Shown: positions 55,681-64,000 of the stretch, piece after piece | How the letters are laid out: each line of letters starts with the position of its first letter | Numbering within the stretch: position 1 is the stretch's first letter | NCBI GenBank assembly: GCA_019703815.1 | Contig: AP023052.1 | Location: 1,612,001 to 1,676,000 of the forward strand | Direction: 5' to 3' | Length of the DNA stretch: 64,000 nucleotides | From: Thaumasiovibrio occultus | Lineage (GTDB): Bacteria > Pseudomonadota > Gammaproteobacteria > Enterobacterales > Vibrionaceae | Made by a program: the position numbers and the translations under genes | Notes under the pieces: generated by a model | What the model saw: only the letters and a program-made list of their open reading frames with translations | Database searches by the model: none | Told to the model about the DNA's origin: nothing

Positions 55681-55804
55681 AAATACTAGTTGTACATGAG
55701 CGTGGATGATTGACATTTCGTTGACAATCCGACGATCCAGCTGGTCTATTCTTAATCCGAGCTCTGATTAGTGGTGACCTATTAAATAAGCACCGAGACA
55801 TAGC

Positions 55805-56407
55805 ATGGATAAACCAATTTTAAAAACTTCAATTAAGTTACTCAATCATTTTGGGAATATTAAGTCTCGCTCAATGTTTGGTGGCTTTGGCCTATTTTTA
55901 GGCGAAACCATGTTTGCATTGGTCGTAAAAGACAAGTTGCATCTGCGTGCGAACGCGAGTAACGAAAGGGAATTCAAGGCGAGTAATTTTAGCCCGTACG
56001 TTTATAAGAAACGTGGTTTTCCAGTCGTTACCAAGTACTACGCTATCCCAGATGCTTGGTGGGACGAGCCCGAAAAAATTCTGTCGCAATCTGCCCTAGC
56101 GTTAACCGCAGCGCAAGAAGACAAGAAAGCGCAAGTAGAAAAGAAAACGAAACTGCCAGATCGTATTAAAGATCTGCCTAACCTGAGACTGGCTAACGAG
56201 CGTATGCTGAAGAAAGTAGGCATCACGACCGTCGATGAGTTAGTCGATACCGGCTCCCTAGAAGCGTTTAGATCGCTACGAGACATTCAAGGCGATAACC
56301 TAAACCTAGAGTTGTTGTGGGCCCTGGAAGGCGCGATCACTGGCCAACACTGGTCTGTTGTTAGTGAGAACAGACGCAAAGAGCTACTCGATCATTTAGG
56401 CGCCTAA
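55805..56407 (+). CDS. tfoY: TfoX/Sxy-family regulator, TfoY-like
   Basis: 200 residues. N-terminal TfoX domain (about 1-95: [30 protein letters not shown] ... YKKRGFP) and C-terminal TfoX domain (about 115-200: [38 protein letters not shown]). The preceding c-di-GMP-I riboswitch is the hallmark of tfoY in V. cholerae, where TfoY promotes type VI secretion and motility rather than competence. So tfoY is preferred over tfoX. Low c-di-GMP is expected to change its translation. Weak internal promoter possible: TTGACA at 55721. Confidence 0.93.
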   Translation: MDKPILKTSIKLLNHFGNIKSRSMFGGFGLFLGETMFALVVKDKLHLRANASNEREFKASNFSPYVYKKRGFPVVTKYYAIPDAWWDEPEKILSQSALALTAAQEDKKAQVEKKTKLPDRIKDLPNLRLANERMLKKVGITTVDELVDTGSLEAFRSLRDIQGDNLNLELLWALEGAITGQHWSVVSENRRKELLDHLGA

Positions 56408-57034
56408 CTCGTCTACGTTCGATAGCCAACAGGCACTGTGTGCTGGAGACAGGTTTTACTCCAGCACATAGTTAATTTCAACTATGGTCTACCGCACTAA
56501 TAGAGAAGAATTGACACGCGATACAGAGCTGCCATCAGGTTGTAGGCAATCGCAGTCAATAACACGACGAGCATCGGCTCGTTGCGCTTCATCCGCAAAC
56601 TCGTGCATGAACGTACGCCCACGATCTTATTGATCCTCGCAATGGCGACTTATGGCGATGCTCAATGCATACCGTTTGCACTTTCATTCTATTGATCTAC
56701 CCGAGGTTTCTCACCTCCGACATAACCTGCCTTATTCTCAAGGCCGTGAACGTCTCCCCCAGCCCTCATAAACCTGAATTTACCGCCCCCTTCACTGCAA
56801 CAATCTTGTTCTCGACATAAGTATCGACGGCTAAACGTTACCGTACCATTGACGCTGCACCAACTACACTATCGTCGGCGTGGTTAAGGTGCTTACGGAT
56901 ACGACGAGGACGATCAACCCGATTCAGCCCAATTAGCCCCACAGAGTATCGTGACGGCTTACCGTTTAACCTGAAATTCCGTGCGCTCTGACACCCATCG
57001 CGTCGACGCTGGGCTAGCCGTTAGTAACGATATT
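56408..57034. pseudogene. Long gene-free stretch, probably decayed coding DNA
   Basis: About 630 bases between tfoY and the tor promoter region, at normal GC but with stops in all frames. A short minus-strand fragment at 56497-56592 reads like the C terminus of a protein (Met-Lys-Arg-Asn-Glu-Pro start, then a hydrophobic VVLLTAIAYNLMAALYRV), perhaps a transposase tail. Identity not established; only decay is suggested. Confidence 0.35.
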
Positions 57035-57076
57035 GCTCTTGGCTCTTGGCTCTTGGCTCTTGGCTCTTGGCTTTTG
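57035..57076. repeat. Heptanucleotide tandem repeat (5 x GCTCTTG)
   Basis: Five exact copies of GCTCTTG (57035-57069) and a sixth with one change, ending about 80 bases before the predicted torECA -35 element. Confidence 0.95.
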
Positions 57077-57157
57077 CGATAACTCGACGCATTAATCTGT
57101 CTGAACTCATTATTTCACTGCTCCCTCCCTCCGTTCAGAAAACTAATTTATACGTTT

Positions 57158-57186
57158 TTAGCAAGCTCTCGCGATCGGTCTATACT
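57158..57186 (+). promoter_or_regulatory. Predicted torECA promoter
   Basis: TTAGCA (57158-57163), a 17-base spacer and TATACT (57181-57186); start near 57193, 33 bases before torE. TorR boxes of E. coli type were not clear. Confidence 0.45.
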
Positions 57187-57225
57187 CACAAATAAATCAA
57201 TTAAAACTGATCGGATAGCAGAGCA

Positions 57226-57408
57226 ATGTCTAATAATACCGGTAATCAAGACGCCACCACTGAAAGCACGGCAGGCAGTGAATGGCGGATGTTTTTATTC
57301 ATTATCATTCTCCTCGGTCCTATCTTAGCGGTGGCGATCGTCGGCGGTTATGGCTTCTTCATCTGGATGATGCAGCTATTTTTCTGGGGACCTCCGGGTC
57401 ACGGTTAA
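57226..57408 (+). CDS. torE: TorE/NapE-family small membrane protein
   Basis: 60 residues with a polar N terminus (about 1-18), a long hydrophobic segment (about 22-45: MFLFIIILLGPILAVAIVGGYG) and an aromatic tail WMMQLFFWGPPGHG. Matches the TorE/NapE family of tiny inner-membrane proteins found at the front of torECA operons in Vibrio and Shewanella. Role not clear. First gene of the operon. Confidence 0.92.
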   Translation: MSNNTGNQDATTESTAGSEWRMFLFIIILLGPILAVAIVGGYGFFIWMMQLFFWGPPGHG

Positions 57409-57455
57409 CGACGCAACACTCGAACGTTTTTAGCGTGACAATGTGAGAGGATGAC

Positions 57456-58643
57456 ATGAAAAAAGCACTGTTAAGCATTTGGCGGACGCTGAGTCGTCCC
57501 GCCGTTCATATCAGCTTGGGCGTCTTATGCCTCGGCGGCTTCGTGGCAGGGATCATCTTTTGGGGTGGGTTCAATACCGCGTTGGAAGCGACCAACACCG
57601 AAGAGTTCTGTATTAGTTGCCATAACACACCGGAAAACGATCTCGTCTACACTGAGCTGCAACAAACCGTCCATTGGTCAAATCACTCCGGCGTGCGCGC
57701 GACCTGTCCGGATTGCCATGTTCCCCATAATTGGACCGACAAAATTGCCCGCAAAGTGCAAGCCAGTAAAGAGGTCTTTGCATGGTTTATGGGCAGTATC
57801 GATACGGTCGAAAAGTTTGAAGCGCGGCGTTTAGTGTTGGCGCAACATGAGTGGGAGCGTTTTTCTGCTAATGGCTCGCTCGAATGTAAGAACTGCCACA
57901 ACTACGCCAGTATGAATTGGGATGAAATGTCGAACGCGGCACGCGTGCAAATGGAGCCTGCAGCAGCAAAAGATCAAAGCTGTATCGACTGCCACAAAGG
58001 GATCGCCCATGCTCTACCACAAGGCATGGATTCATCGGGCGGGATGATTGGTGAGCTCGTCCAACAATCGCACGGTACCAGCTATCAAGACGGCGGTGAA
58101 TACTACAGCGTGCGTCATTTAGAAATGTTTGAGGATGGCGATCTCACCATTGATGCTGGGTTGCTAACGCCTGCATCCAAAGTCATGGTCGTGGCGGAAA
58201 ACGACGATGCAATTCAAGTGGTGATCAGCGGCTGGCGCAAAACCAAAGGGTTTGGTCGGGTCATTAACGAAGACTTCGGGATGAACATCGCCACTGCTTC
58301 GCTAACCAAAGAAGCGGCAGCAAACCCTGAGATTGTCGAGGCGTTCGAAAAACAGGAAGACGATCTCACTGGTTTAGGTTGGGAGCGTATTACCGCCACC
58401 GTTTGGATGCGCAAAGATTCGTTCTTGTCTTCACCGGATGCCTTGTGGTCGAAAGCCGGCGAGGCTTACGTGACCAACTGTAGTTTATGCCACACTCAAC
58501 CTGCCCCTGCGCATTTCAGTGCCAATGCTTGGCCGGGAATGTTTGACGGTATGTTGTCGTTCGTAAACTTGGACTCCGACAGTGAAGCCTTGGTATTGAA
58601 ATACCTACAGAAACATTCATCAACGTTTTCTGATCACCATTAA
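57456..58643 (+). CDS. torC: TorC, pentaheme c-type cytochrome
   Basis: 395 residues (E. coli 390). One N-terminal membrane anchor (about 15-38). Five C-x2-C-H heme sites: CISCH (52), CPDCH, CKNCH, CIDCH and CSLCH near the C terminus. The first four are the NapC/NirT-type tetraheme part; the fifth, C-terminal heme is the TorC-specific domain that contacts TorA. It carries electrons from the menaquinol pool to TorA across the inner membrane. Confidence 0.96.
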   Translation: MKKALLSIWRTLSRPAVHISLGVLCLGGFVAGIIFWGGFNTALEATNTEEFCISCHNTPENDLVYTELQQTVHWSNHSGVRATCPDCHVPHNWTDKIARKVQASKEVFAWFMGSIDTVEKFEARRLVLAQHEWERFSANGSLECKNCHNYASMNWDEMSNAARVQMEPAAAKDQSCIDCHKGIAHALPQGMDSSGGMIGELVQQSHGTSYQDGGEYYSVRHLEMFEDGDLTIDAGLLTPASKVMVVAENDDAIQVVISGWRKTKGFGRVINEDFGMNIATASLTKEAAANPEIVEAFEKQEDDLTGLGWERITATVWMRKDSFLSSPDALWSKAGEAYVTNCSLCHTQPAPAHFSANAWPGMFDGMLSFVNLDSDSEALVLKYLQKHSSTFSDHH

Positions 58644-58659
58644 TGCAGGAAGGTAAACC

Positions 58660-61128
58660 ATGACACTCAGTCGCCGACAATTCTTAAAAGGGCTTGCGAC
58701 CTCTAGTGCAGCGTCCGTCATTGGCCCAAGCCTGCTCGCCCCGCTCGCAAGAGCCTCCGAGCAAACCGCCGAAGATGGCACGTGGAAGACCACCGGCTCC
58801 CACTTTGGTGGGTTCCGCGCGCGGGTTTATGGCGGGGTTGTGCAAGAAATCAAACCGCTTGAGTTTGATAAAAACCCTTCCGATATGCTGAACGGGATCA
58901 AAGGGGTTATCTATAACCCCTCACGCATCCGCTACCCTATGGTGCGTTTAGATTGGCTGAAAAACAAAAACTACGGTGTCGAAACCCGAGGAAACAACCG
59001 CTTCGTCCGCGTCACCTGGGATGAAGCCTTAGATCTGTTCTATCGCGAGCTAAACCGCATACAAACCGATTACGGCCCGTGGGCTTTGTTCGCCGGTCAA
59101 ACAGGTTGGCGTCAAACGGGTCAGTTCCACAGCTGTACCAGTCACATGCAACGCGCCGTGGGCATGCACGGTAACTTCATTACCAAGGTCGGCGACTATT
59201 CCACCGGTGCGGGGCAAACCATCTTGCCGTATATCTTGGGCTCGACCGAAGTCTACGCGCAGCAAACCTCGTGGCCAGAGATTTTCGCTAACAGTAAAGT
59301 AATTATCTTGTGGGCCAATGATCCGCTGAAAAACACGCAAGTCGGCTGGCAGTGCGAAACCCACCAAGTGTATGATTACTATGCCCAACTGAAAGACAAA
59401 GTCGCCAGCGGCGACATTCGGGTGATCTCGATTGATCCAGTCAAATCAAAATCCCAAAACTACTTGCAGTGCGAGCATCAATACATCAACCCAATGACAG
59501 ACGTTGCCTTTATGCTCGGCATCGCTCACACCTTGTATACCGAAGATCTTTATGACAAAGACTTCATCGATACCTACGCCCTCGGCTTTGAAGAATTTGT
59601 GCCTTACCTGATGGGCGAAAGCAAAGACATGGTAGCGAAAACGCCAGAATGGGCCGCAGAGATCTGTGGTATAGATGCTGACACCATTCGAGAGTATGCC
59701 CGTTTGATGGCAGCGAATCGGACTCAGATTATTTTCGGTTGGTGTATCCAGCGTCAACAACACGGCGAACAACCCTACTGGATGGGGGCGACTATCGCGG
59801 CCATGCTGGGTCAAATCGGTTTGCCGGGCGGTGGGGTTTCCTATGCCCACCACTACAGCGGGATCGGCGTACCTCCCACAGGGGCGTCAGGCCCAGGTGG
59901 CTTCCCACGTAACCTCGACCCCGGGATGAAACCGAAATTTGATAACAACGATTTCAATGGTTATAGCCGCACGATCCCAGTCGCGCGGTGGGTGGATGCG
60001 CTGCTAGAACCGGGTAAAGTGATCAACTACAACGGTGGCAAAGTGACCTTCCCTGACATGAAAATGATCGTCGTCAGCGGGAACAACCCTTGGCACCACC
60101 ACCAAGACAGAAACCGGATGAAGAAAGCGTTCCTCAATGTGGAAACTGTTGTCACGATCGATTATTGCTGGACGGCCACCTGTCGATTCTCGGACATCGT
60201 GCTACCCGCCTGTACCCAATTTGAGCGCAACGATCTTGACCTGTACGGGGCATACTCGGCGACCGGTATTATTGCGATGCACAAATTGGTCGACCCGCTC
60301 TATCAGTCGAAAACTGACTTCGAGATCTTCTATGAGCTGACCCGCCGTTGGGGCGAAAACAAAGCCTACGCTCGTGAGATGGATGAAATGGAATGGGTCA
60401 CCATGCTCTACAACGAATGTGTAGAAGCCAACAAAGCCAAGTTTGATATGCCACCGTTCGAGCAATTCTGGAAAGACGGTTTAGTGTTATTTGGTGATGG
60501 TACGCCCGTGGTTCGTCACGCTGGTTTCCGTGAAGATCCAGAGATCTCGCCGCTCGGTACCCCGTCAGGCTTTATCGAAATTTTCAGCCGCACCATCGAT
60601 CGCATGGGCTACGACAACATTGCTGGTCACCCAATGTGGATGGAAAAAGCCGAACGCTCTCATGGCGGGCCGAAATCGGATGTGTATCCATTGTGGATGC
60701 AGTCGTGTCACCCAGACAAACGCCTACACTCACAGATGTGTGAATCGGAAGAGTTTCGAGAAACCTATTCTGTACAAGGCCGTGAGCCCTTGTATATGAG
60801 TCCTGAAGATGCAAAAGCGCGCGGGATTGCGGATGGCGACTTGGTGCGGATCTTCAACGATCGCGGCCAAGCCATTGTAGGTGCGGTGGTGTCTGATAAC
60901 TACCCTCCGGGTGTGGTTCGCCTGCAAGAAGGCGCATGGTATGGCCCATTGAGCGAAAAAATTGGTGCCATCGACACTTATGGCGATCCCAATACCATGA
61001 CCATGGACATCGGTACGTCCGATCTCGCCCAAGCCACCAGCGCCAATACGTGTGTGGTCGAAGTGGAGAAATTCAAAGGGGAAGTACCGCCCGTCACCTC
61101 GTTTGGGGGTCCACTGTACGAAACGTAA
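58660..61128 (+). CDS. torA: TorA, periplasmic trimethylamine-N-oxide reductase
   Basis: 822 residues (E. coli 848). Tat signal with the twin-arginine SRRQFLK (residues 4-10). A DMSO-reductase-family molybdoenzyme without an N-terminal Fe-S motif: [16 protein letters not shown], then [15 protein letters not shown] with the likely Mo-ligand Ser, [24 protein letters not shown] at the C terminus. It reduces TMAO to trimethylamine in the periplasm for anaerobic respiration. It needs MoeA-type cofactor synthesis (10318) and TorD (53506). Last gene of torECA. Confidence 0.97.
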   Translation: MTLSRRQFLKGLATSSAASVIGPSLLAPLARASEQTAEDGTWKTTGSHFGGFRARVYGGVVQEIKPLEFDKNPSDMLNGIKGVIYNPSRIRYPMVRLDWLKNKNYGVETRGNNRFVRVTWDEALDLFYRELNRIQTDYGPWALFAGQTGWRQTGQFHSCTSHMQRAVGMHGNFITKVGDYSTGAGQTILPYILGSTEVYAQQTSWPEIFANSKVIILWANDPLKNTQVGWQCETHQVYDYYAQLKDKVASGDIRVISIDPVKSKSQNYLQCEHQYINPMTDVAFMLGIAHTLYTEDLYDKDFIDTYALGFEEFVPYLMGESKDMVAKTPEWAAEICGIDADTIREYARLMAANRTQIIFGWCIQRQQHGEQPYWMGATIAAMLGQIGLPGGGVSYAHHYSGIGVPPTGASGPGGFPRNLDPGMKPKFDNNDFNGYSRTIPVARWVDALLEPGKVINYNGGKVTFPDMKMIVVSGNNPWHHHQDRNRMKKAFLNVETVVTIDYCWTATCRFSDIVLPACTQFERNDLDLYGAYSATGIIAMHKLVDPLYQSKTDFEIFYELTRRWGENKAYAREMDEMEWVTMLYNECVEANKAKFDMPPFEQFWKDGLVLFGDGTPVVRHAGFREDPEISPLGTPSGFIEIFSRTIDRMGYDNIAGHPMWMEKAERSHGGPKSDVYPLWMQSCHPDKRLHSQMCESEEFRETYSVQGREPLYMSPEDAKARGIADGDLVRIFNDRGQAIVGAVVSDNYPPGVVRLQEGAWYGPLSEKIGAIDTYGDPNTMTMDIGTSDLAQATSANTCVVEVEKFKGEVPPVTSFGGPLYET

Positions 61129-61208
61129 TCGACACGCCGTGATAGGACTTTTTACTCACGCATAACGAGCAACAAGTACGCGCAAGTCCGGCCTCTAGCA
61201 CGTACGAC

Positions 61209-61258
61209 AAAGCCCCCAACCTGATTGCTTTTTTGAGCTAACAGATTTGGGGGCTTTA
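61209..61258. terminator. Terminator between torA and metE
   Basis: AAAGCCCCCAA / TTGGGGGCTTTA stem with a 26-base T-containing loop, between converging genes. Confidence 0.7.
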
Positions 61259-61326
61259 CTTTGGCTGCATTAACTTGTTTTCCGATTAATGTCGCTAGAC
61301 AAGTTAACTCTCAGCGCCGATATCAA

Positions 61327-63588
61327 TTACGCGTCGCGCATTTGTTTGGCGGCAGCGACAAGGTTCGCCAAGGCCGCTTCAGATTCATCCCAAGTACGGG
61401 TCTTCAAACCACAGTCTGGGTTAACCCACAGGCGCTCAACTGGGATACGCTGCTTCGCTTTTTCCAACAGATCCACCATTTGCTCGATTGACGGAATGTT
61501 TGGCGAGTGAATATCGTAAACACCTGGACCAATCTCGTTCGGGTATTGGAACTCGTCAAACGCTTCCAACAACTCCATGTCTGAACGTGATGTTTCAATG
61601 GTGATCACATCCGCATCCAGCGCGGCAATCGAGTCGATAATGTGGTTGAACTCGCTGTAACACATATGGGTGTGAATTTGGGTTTCTGGTTTCGCACTAC
61701 CTGCAGATACCTTAAACGCCGTCACTGCCCAATCTAGGTACGCTTGCCATTGGCTTTGTTTCAGAGGCAGACCTTCGCGAATTGCTGGCTCATCAATTTG
61801 GATCACGTTGATGCCTGCCGCTTGCAGATCGGCCACTTCGTCACGTAGAGCAAGGGCAATCTGGTTAGCGATTTGCTCACGGGTAATATCTTCACGCGGG
61901 AAGGTCCAACCAAGGATGGTTACCGGACCGGTCAACATCCCTTTCATCTTCTTGCTGGTGAGCGACTGTGCGTAACCCGACCACTCTACCGTCATCGGTT
62001 GTGGACGAGATACGTCAGCAACAACGACCGCTGGTTTCACACAACGTGAGCCGTAGCTCTGTACCCAACCAAATTGGGTAACCGCAAAACCGTCTAGCAG
62101 CTCAGCAAAGTATTCCACCATGTCATTACGCTCGGCTTCACCGTGAACAAGGACATCCAGATCCAGACGCTCTTGACGCTCGACGGCATCTTTAATGTGA
62201 CCACGTAACGCTTCGTTGTAATCATTTTCGCTGAGCCGACCTGCTTTAAAGTCACGACGCTGAGTACGAATTTCGCTCGTTTGCGGGAATGAACCAATCG
62301 TGGTGGTTGGGAACAGTGGCAAGCCCAACGCGGCTTTTTGCGCCACAGCACGCTCTGGGTATGCAGCGCCACGGTCAGCCAATGCCGGACTCCAATCAGC
62401 AATACGCGCTTGTACCGCCGCATTGTTAACACGATCGCTCGTCGCACGCGCTTTGATCGGTGCGCTGTATTCCGCACAACCTTTCACGGCAGCTTGGTCG
62501 CCATCCAGCGCCGCAGCCAGCAAGGTCACTTCAGACAGTTTTTGTTTAGCAAACGCAAACCAGCTCTTAGTCGTCGCATCTAGCTTCTCTTCGCTGTCCA
62601 AATCTAACGGGCTGTGTAGCAATGAACACGAAGAAGAAACCCATAGGCGATCGCCCAAGTCAGCTTTCAGCGGCGCTAAGGTCTCCAACCATTTCGCTAC
62701 ATCGGTTTTCCATACGTTACGGCCGTTGATCACACCTGCCGACAGCACCCAGTTATTAGGCAGTTTTTCTACCACGGCTTGAAGCTGCTGTGGCGCTAGC
62801 GCCAAGTCAACGTGCAAGCCGTCAACCGCCAGTTCAGTGATGCTATCAAGATGCGCAGTGACATCATCAAAATAAGTGGTTAGCAGCACTTTCAGATCGC
62901 TGCGGATCACTTGATAAGTCAATTTAAAGCTGTCGCGCCACTCTTGTGGCAATTCTAGCGCCAGAACTGGCTCATCAATTTGAACCCACTCGATGCCAAG
63001 CTTCGACAGCTTTTGCAGAATTTCTTGGTACACTTTCAACAAACGCGGCAAGAGATCAAGGCGGTTAAAGTCACCTTTTTCTTTACCTAGCCACAGGTAA
63101 GACACCGGACCCAATAATACGGGTTTGACTTGATGGCCCGCTTCCTGCGCTTCCGCGACTTCGTCAAACAGCTGGTGCCATGACAGTGAGAACGAGGTAT
63201 CCGCTTCAAACTCAGGCACAATGTAGTGATAGTTGGTGTTAAACCATTTGGTCATATCAGACGCCGCACAACCACACTCGCTGCGAGCACGACCACGTGC
63301 AATACGGAATAAGGTGTCGAGATCCGGGTTTTCATTGCCGTGACGGCTTGGAATGTTGCCCAGCATCAGGCTGGTCGTTAGTACGTGATCGTACCAAGCG
63401 AAATCCCCCACAACCACACTCGACAGACCCGCATCAGCTTGTGCCTGCCAGTGCGTTTTACGCAGCGACGCAGCAACGGCTTTCAATTCAGCCTGATCAA
63501 TTTTGCCGTGCCAGTAATCTTCAAGTGCAAATTTGAGTTCGCGTTTTGCGCCAATGCGCGGGTAACCTAATACGTGAGTCGTTGTCAT
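61327..63588 (-). CDS. metE: Cobalamin-independent methionine synthase
   Basis: 753 residues, equal to E. coli. Two TIM barrels. N-terminal half: [33 protein letters not shown]. Catalytic C-terminal half: [43 protein letters not shown], the zinc ligands in [11 protein letters not shown] and [13 protein letters not shown]. It transfers methyl from methyl-tetrahydrofolate to homocysteine. It is divergent from metR, its LysR-type activator, across a 112-base gap. Confidence 0.98.
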   Translation of the reverse strand: MTTTHVLGYPRIGAKRELKFALEDYWHGKIDQAELKAVAASLRKTHWQAQADAGLSSVVVGDFAWYDHVLTTSLMLGNIPSRHGNENPDLDTLFRIARGRARSECGCAASDMTKWFNTNYHYIVPEFEADTSFSLSWHQLFDEVAEAQEAGHQVKPVLLGPVSYLWLGKEKGDFNRLDLLPRLLKVYQEILQKLSKLGIEWVQIDEPVLALELPQEWRDSFKLTYQVIRSDLKVLLTTYFDDVTAHLDSITELAVDGLHVDLALAPQQLQAVVEKLPNNWVLSAGVINGRNVWKTDVAKWLETLAPLKADLGDRLWVSSSCSLLHSPLDLDSEEKLDATTKSWFAFAKQKLSEVTLLAAALDGDQAAVKGCAEYSAPIKARATSDRVNNAAVQARIADWSPALADRGAAYPERAVAQKAALGLPLFPTTTIGSFPQTSEIRTQRRDFKAGRLSENDYNEALRGHIKDAVERQERLDLDVLVHGEAERNDMVEYFAELLDGFAVTQFGWVQSYGSRCVKPAVVVADVSRPQPMTVEWSGYAQSLTSKKMKGMLTGPVTILGWTFPREDITREQIANQIALALRDEVADLQAAGINVIQIDEPAIREGLPLKQSQWQAYLDWAVTAFKVSAGSAKPETQIHTHMCYSEFNHIIDSIAALDADVITIETSRSDMELLEAFDEFQYPNEIGPGVYDIHSPNIPSIEQMVDLLEKAKQRIPVERLWVNPDCGLKTRTWDESEAALANLVAAAKQMRDA

Positions 63589-63700
63589 TTTCTCAATCCT
63601 TCTGAAACTTTTAGCCGTCTAGATGTTTACAGTCCCATCATCGAACGGTATCTTTGTTTTAACAATCTCAATTAGCTCACAAGGATGTTGAGGAAAATTC

Positions 63701-64000
63701 ATGTTAGAACTTAAGCACTTGAAAACACTAGCAACATTGCGGGAGACAGGATCGCTCACCGCAACAGCTACCAGCTTGTGTTTGACCCAATCTGCGCTTT
63801 CTCATCAACTTAAAGAGTTAGAGGTACGCATTGGCGCCGCGCTGTTCTTACGCAAGACCAAGCCGGTGAAGTTTACCGCTGAGGGTGAGATCATCTTGCA
63901 GCTCGCCGATGAAGTCCTGCCCCGTTTTGTCCACGCTGAAAATGCGCTAGCCAGTATTAAAGAAGACGCCAATGGCCGCCTATACATGGCGATTGATTGC
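63701..64000 (+). CDS. metR: MetR, LysR-type activator, cut by window edge
   Basis: First 100 residues visible. LysR helix-turn-helix: LELKHLKTLATLRETGSLTATATSLCLTQSALSHQLKELEVRIGAALFLRKTKPVKFTAEGE, identical in layout to MetR. Divergent from metE in the usual arrangement. It activates metE with homocysteine as coactivator. Shine-Dalgarno GAGGA precedes the ATG at 63701. The effector domain lies beyond the window. Confidence 0.95.
   Translation, partial: MLELKHLKTLATLRETGSLTATATSLCLTQSALSHQLKELEVRIGAALFLRKTKPVKFTAEGEIILQLADEVLPRFVHAENALASIKEDANGRLYMAIDC

Noticed and set aside
63689-63701. TGAGGAAAATTCA, a near match to the MetR site TGAA-N5-TTCA in the metE-metR gap.
   Set aside because: It overlaps the metR ribosome site and start codon, so the match is probably chance; no better MetR site was seen.

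Overview
The window is a gammaproteobacterial chromosome segment, almost certainly from a member of the Vibrionaceae. This rests on gene content: TmaR (YeeX), a PanP-type aspartate 1-decarboxylase, a DUF2860 outer-membrane protein, EfpL, the E. coli-like order bcr-rsuA-radD-rplY, and a c-di-GMP-I riboswitch in front of a tfoY-like gene, as in Vibrio cholerae. Salinivibrio or a close relative would fit, but the genus cannot be fixed by eye. Coding density is high, with no rRNA, tRNA, CRISPR array or prophage seen. The only mobile element is a partial IS200/IS605-type element at the left edge.

Layout. 1-500: tnpA fragment with its hairpin end. 500-13,100: housekeeping genes (tmaR, cold-shock protein, a beta-barrel protein, sbcB, a ToxR-like regulator, cdd, purT, sulA, folE, moeA, cvfB-like, yaiI) with legible LexA, CRP and PurR sites. 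13,200-20,050: a two-component system in one operon with L-2-hydroxyglutarate oxidase, divergent from a complete TRAP transporter. 20,200-28,760: thpR, a CoA-transferase, an ABC/FtsX/AttH-type operon and an SDR-DUF2867 protein. 28,950-30,800: a low-GC leucine-rich-repeat lipoprotein. 30,900-37,400: DUF2913-like, bcr, rsuA, GNAT, radD, rplY and a small P-loop kinase. 37,400-42,400: GNAT, DUF1289, polB, a degenerate nucleotidyltransferase and a lipoprotein. 42,700-47,300: efpL, yciU, ribA, Mn-pyrophosphatase and a patatin. 47,500-53,460: two very small membrane proteins (YnhF-like and MetS-like), an NSS transporter, two exported proteins and panP. 53,500-61,130: torD, purR, riboswitch-tfoY and torECA. 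61,300-64,000: metE and divergent metR (cut by the window edge).

How the genes work together. PurR (54376) probably acts on purT through a near-perfect operator at 6327 and on its own promoter. sbcB and sulA carry LexA-type boxes, which suggests an SOS link. The kinase, regulator, lhgO and TRAP genes look like one sensing, uptake and oxidation module for a 2-hydroxy- or 2-oxo-dicarboxylate. TorD, TorE, TorC and TorA form a TMAO respiration system whose chaperone gene is separated from the structural operon by purR and tfoY.

A recurring unusual feature is short tandem repeats: 3 x 6 bp inside the sensor kinase gene, 4 x 8 bp in the kinase/TRAP intergenic region, 7 x 6 bp between a GNAT and a DUF1289 gene, and 5 x 7 bp upstream of torECA. 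These could be length-variable sites. I found no wholly new multi-gene defence or biosynthetic system. The kinase/LhgO/TRAP module, with its repeats and the insertion in the kinase hairpin, is the best candidate for undescribed biology.
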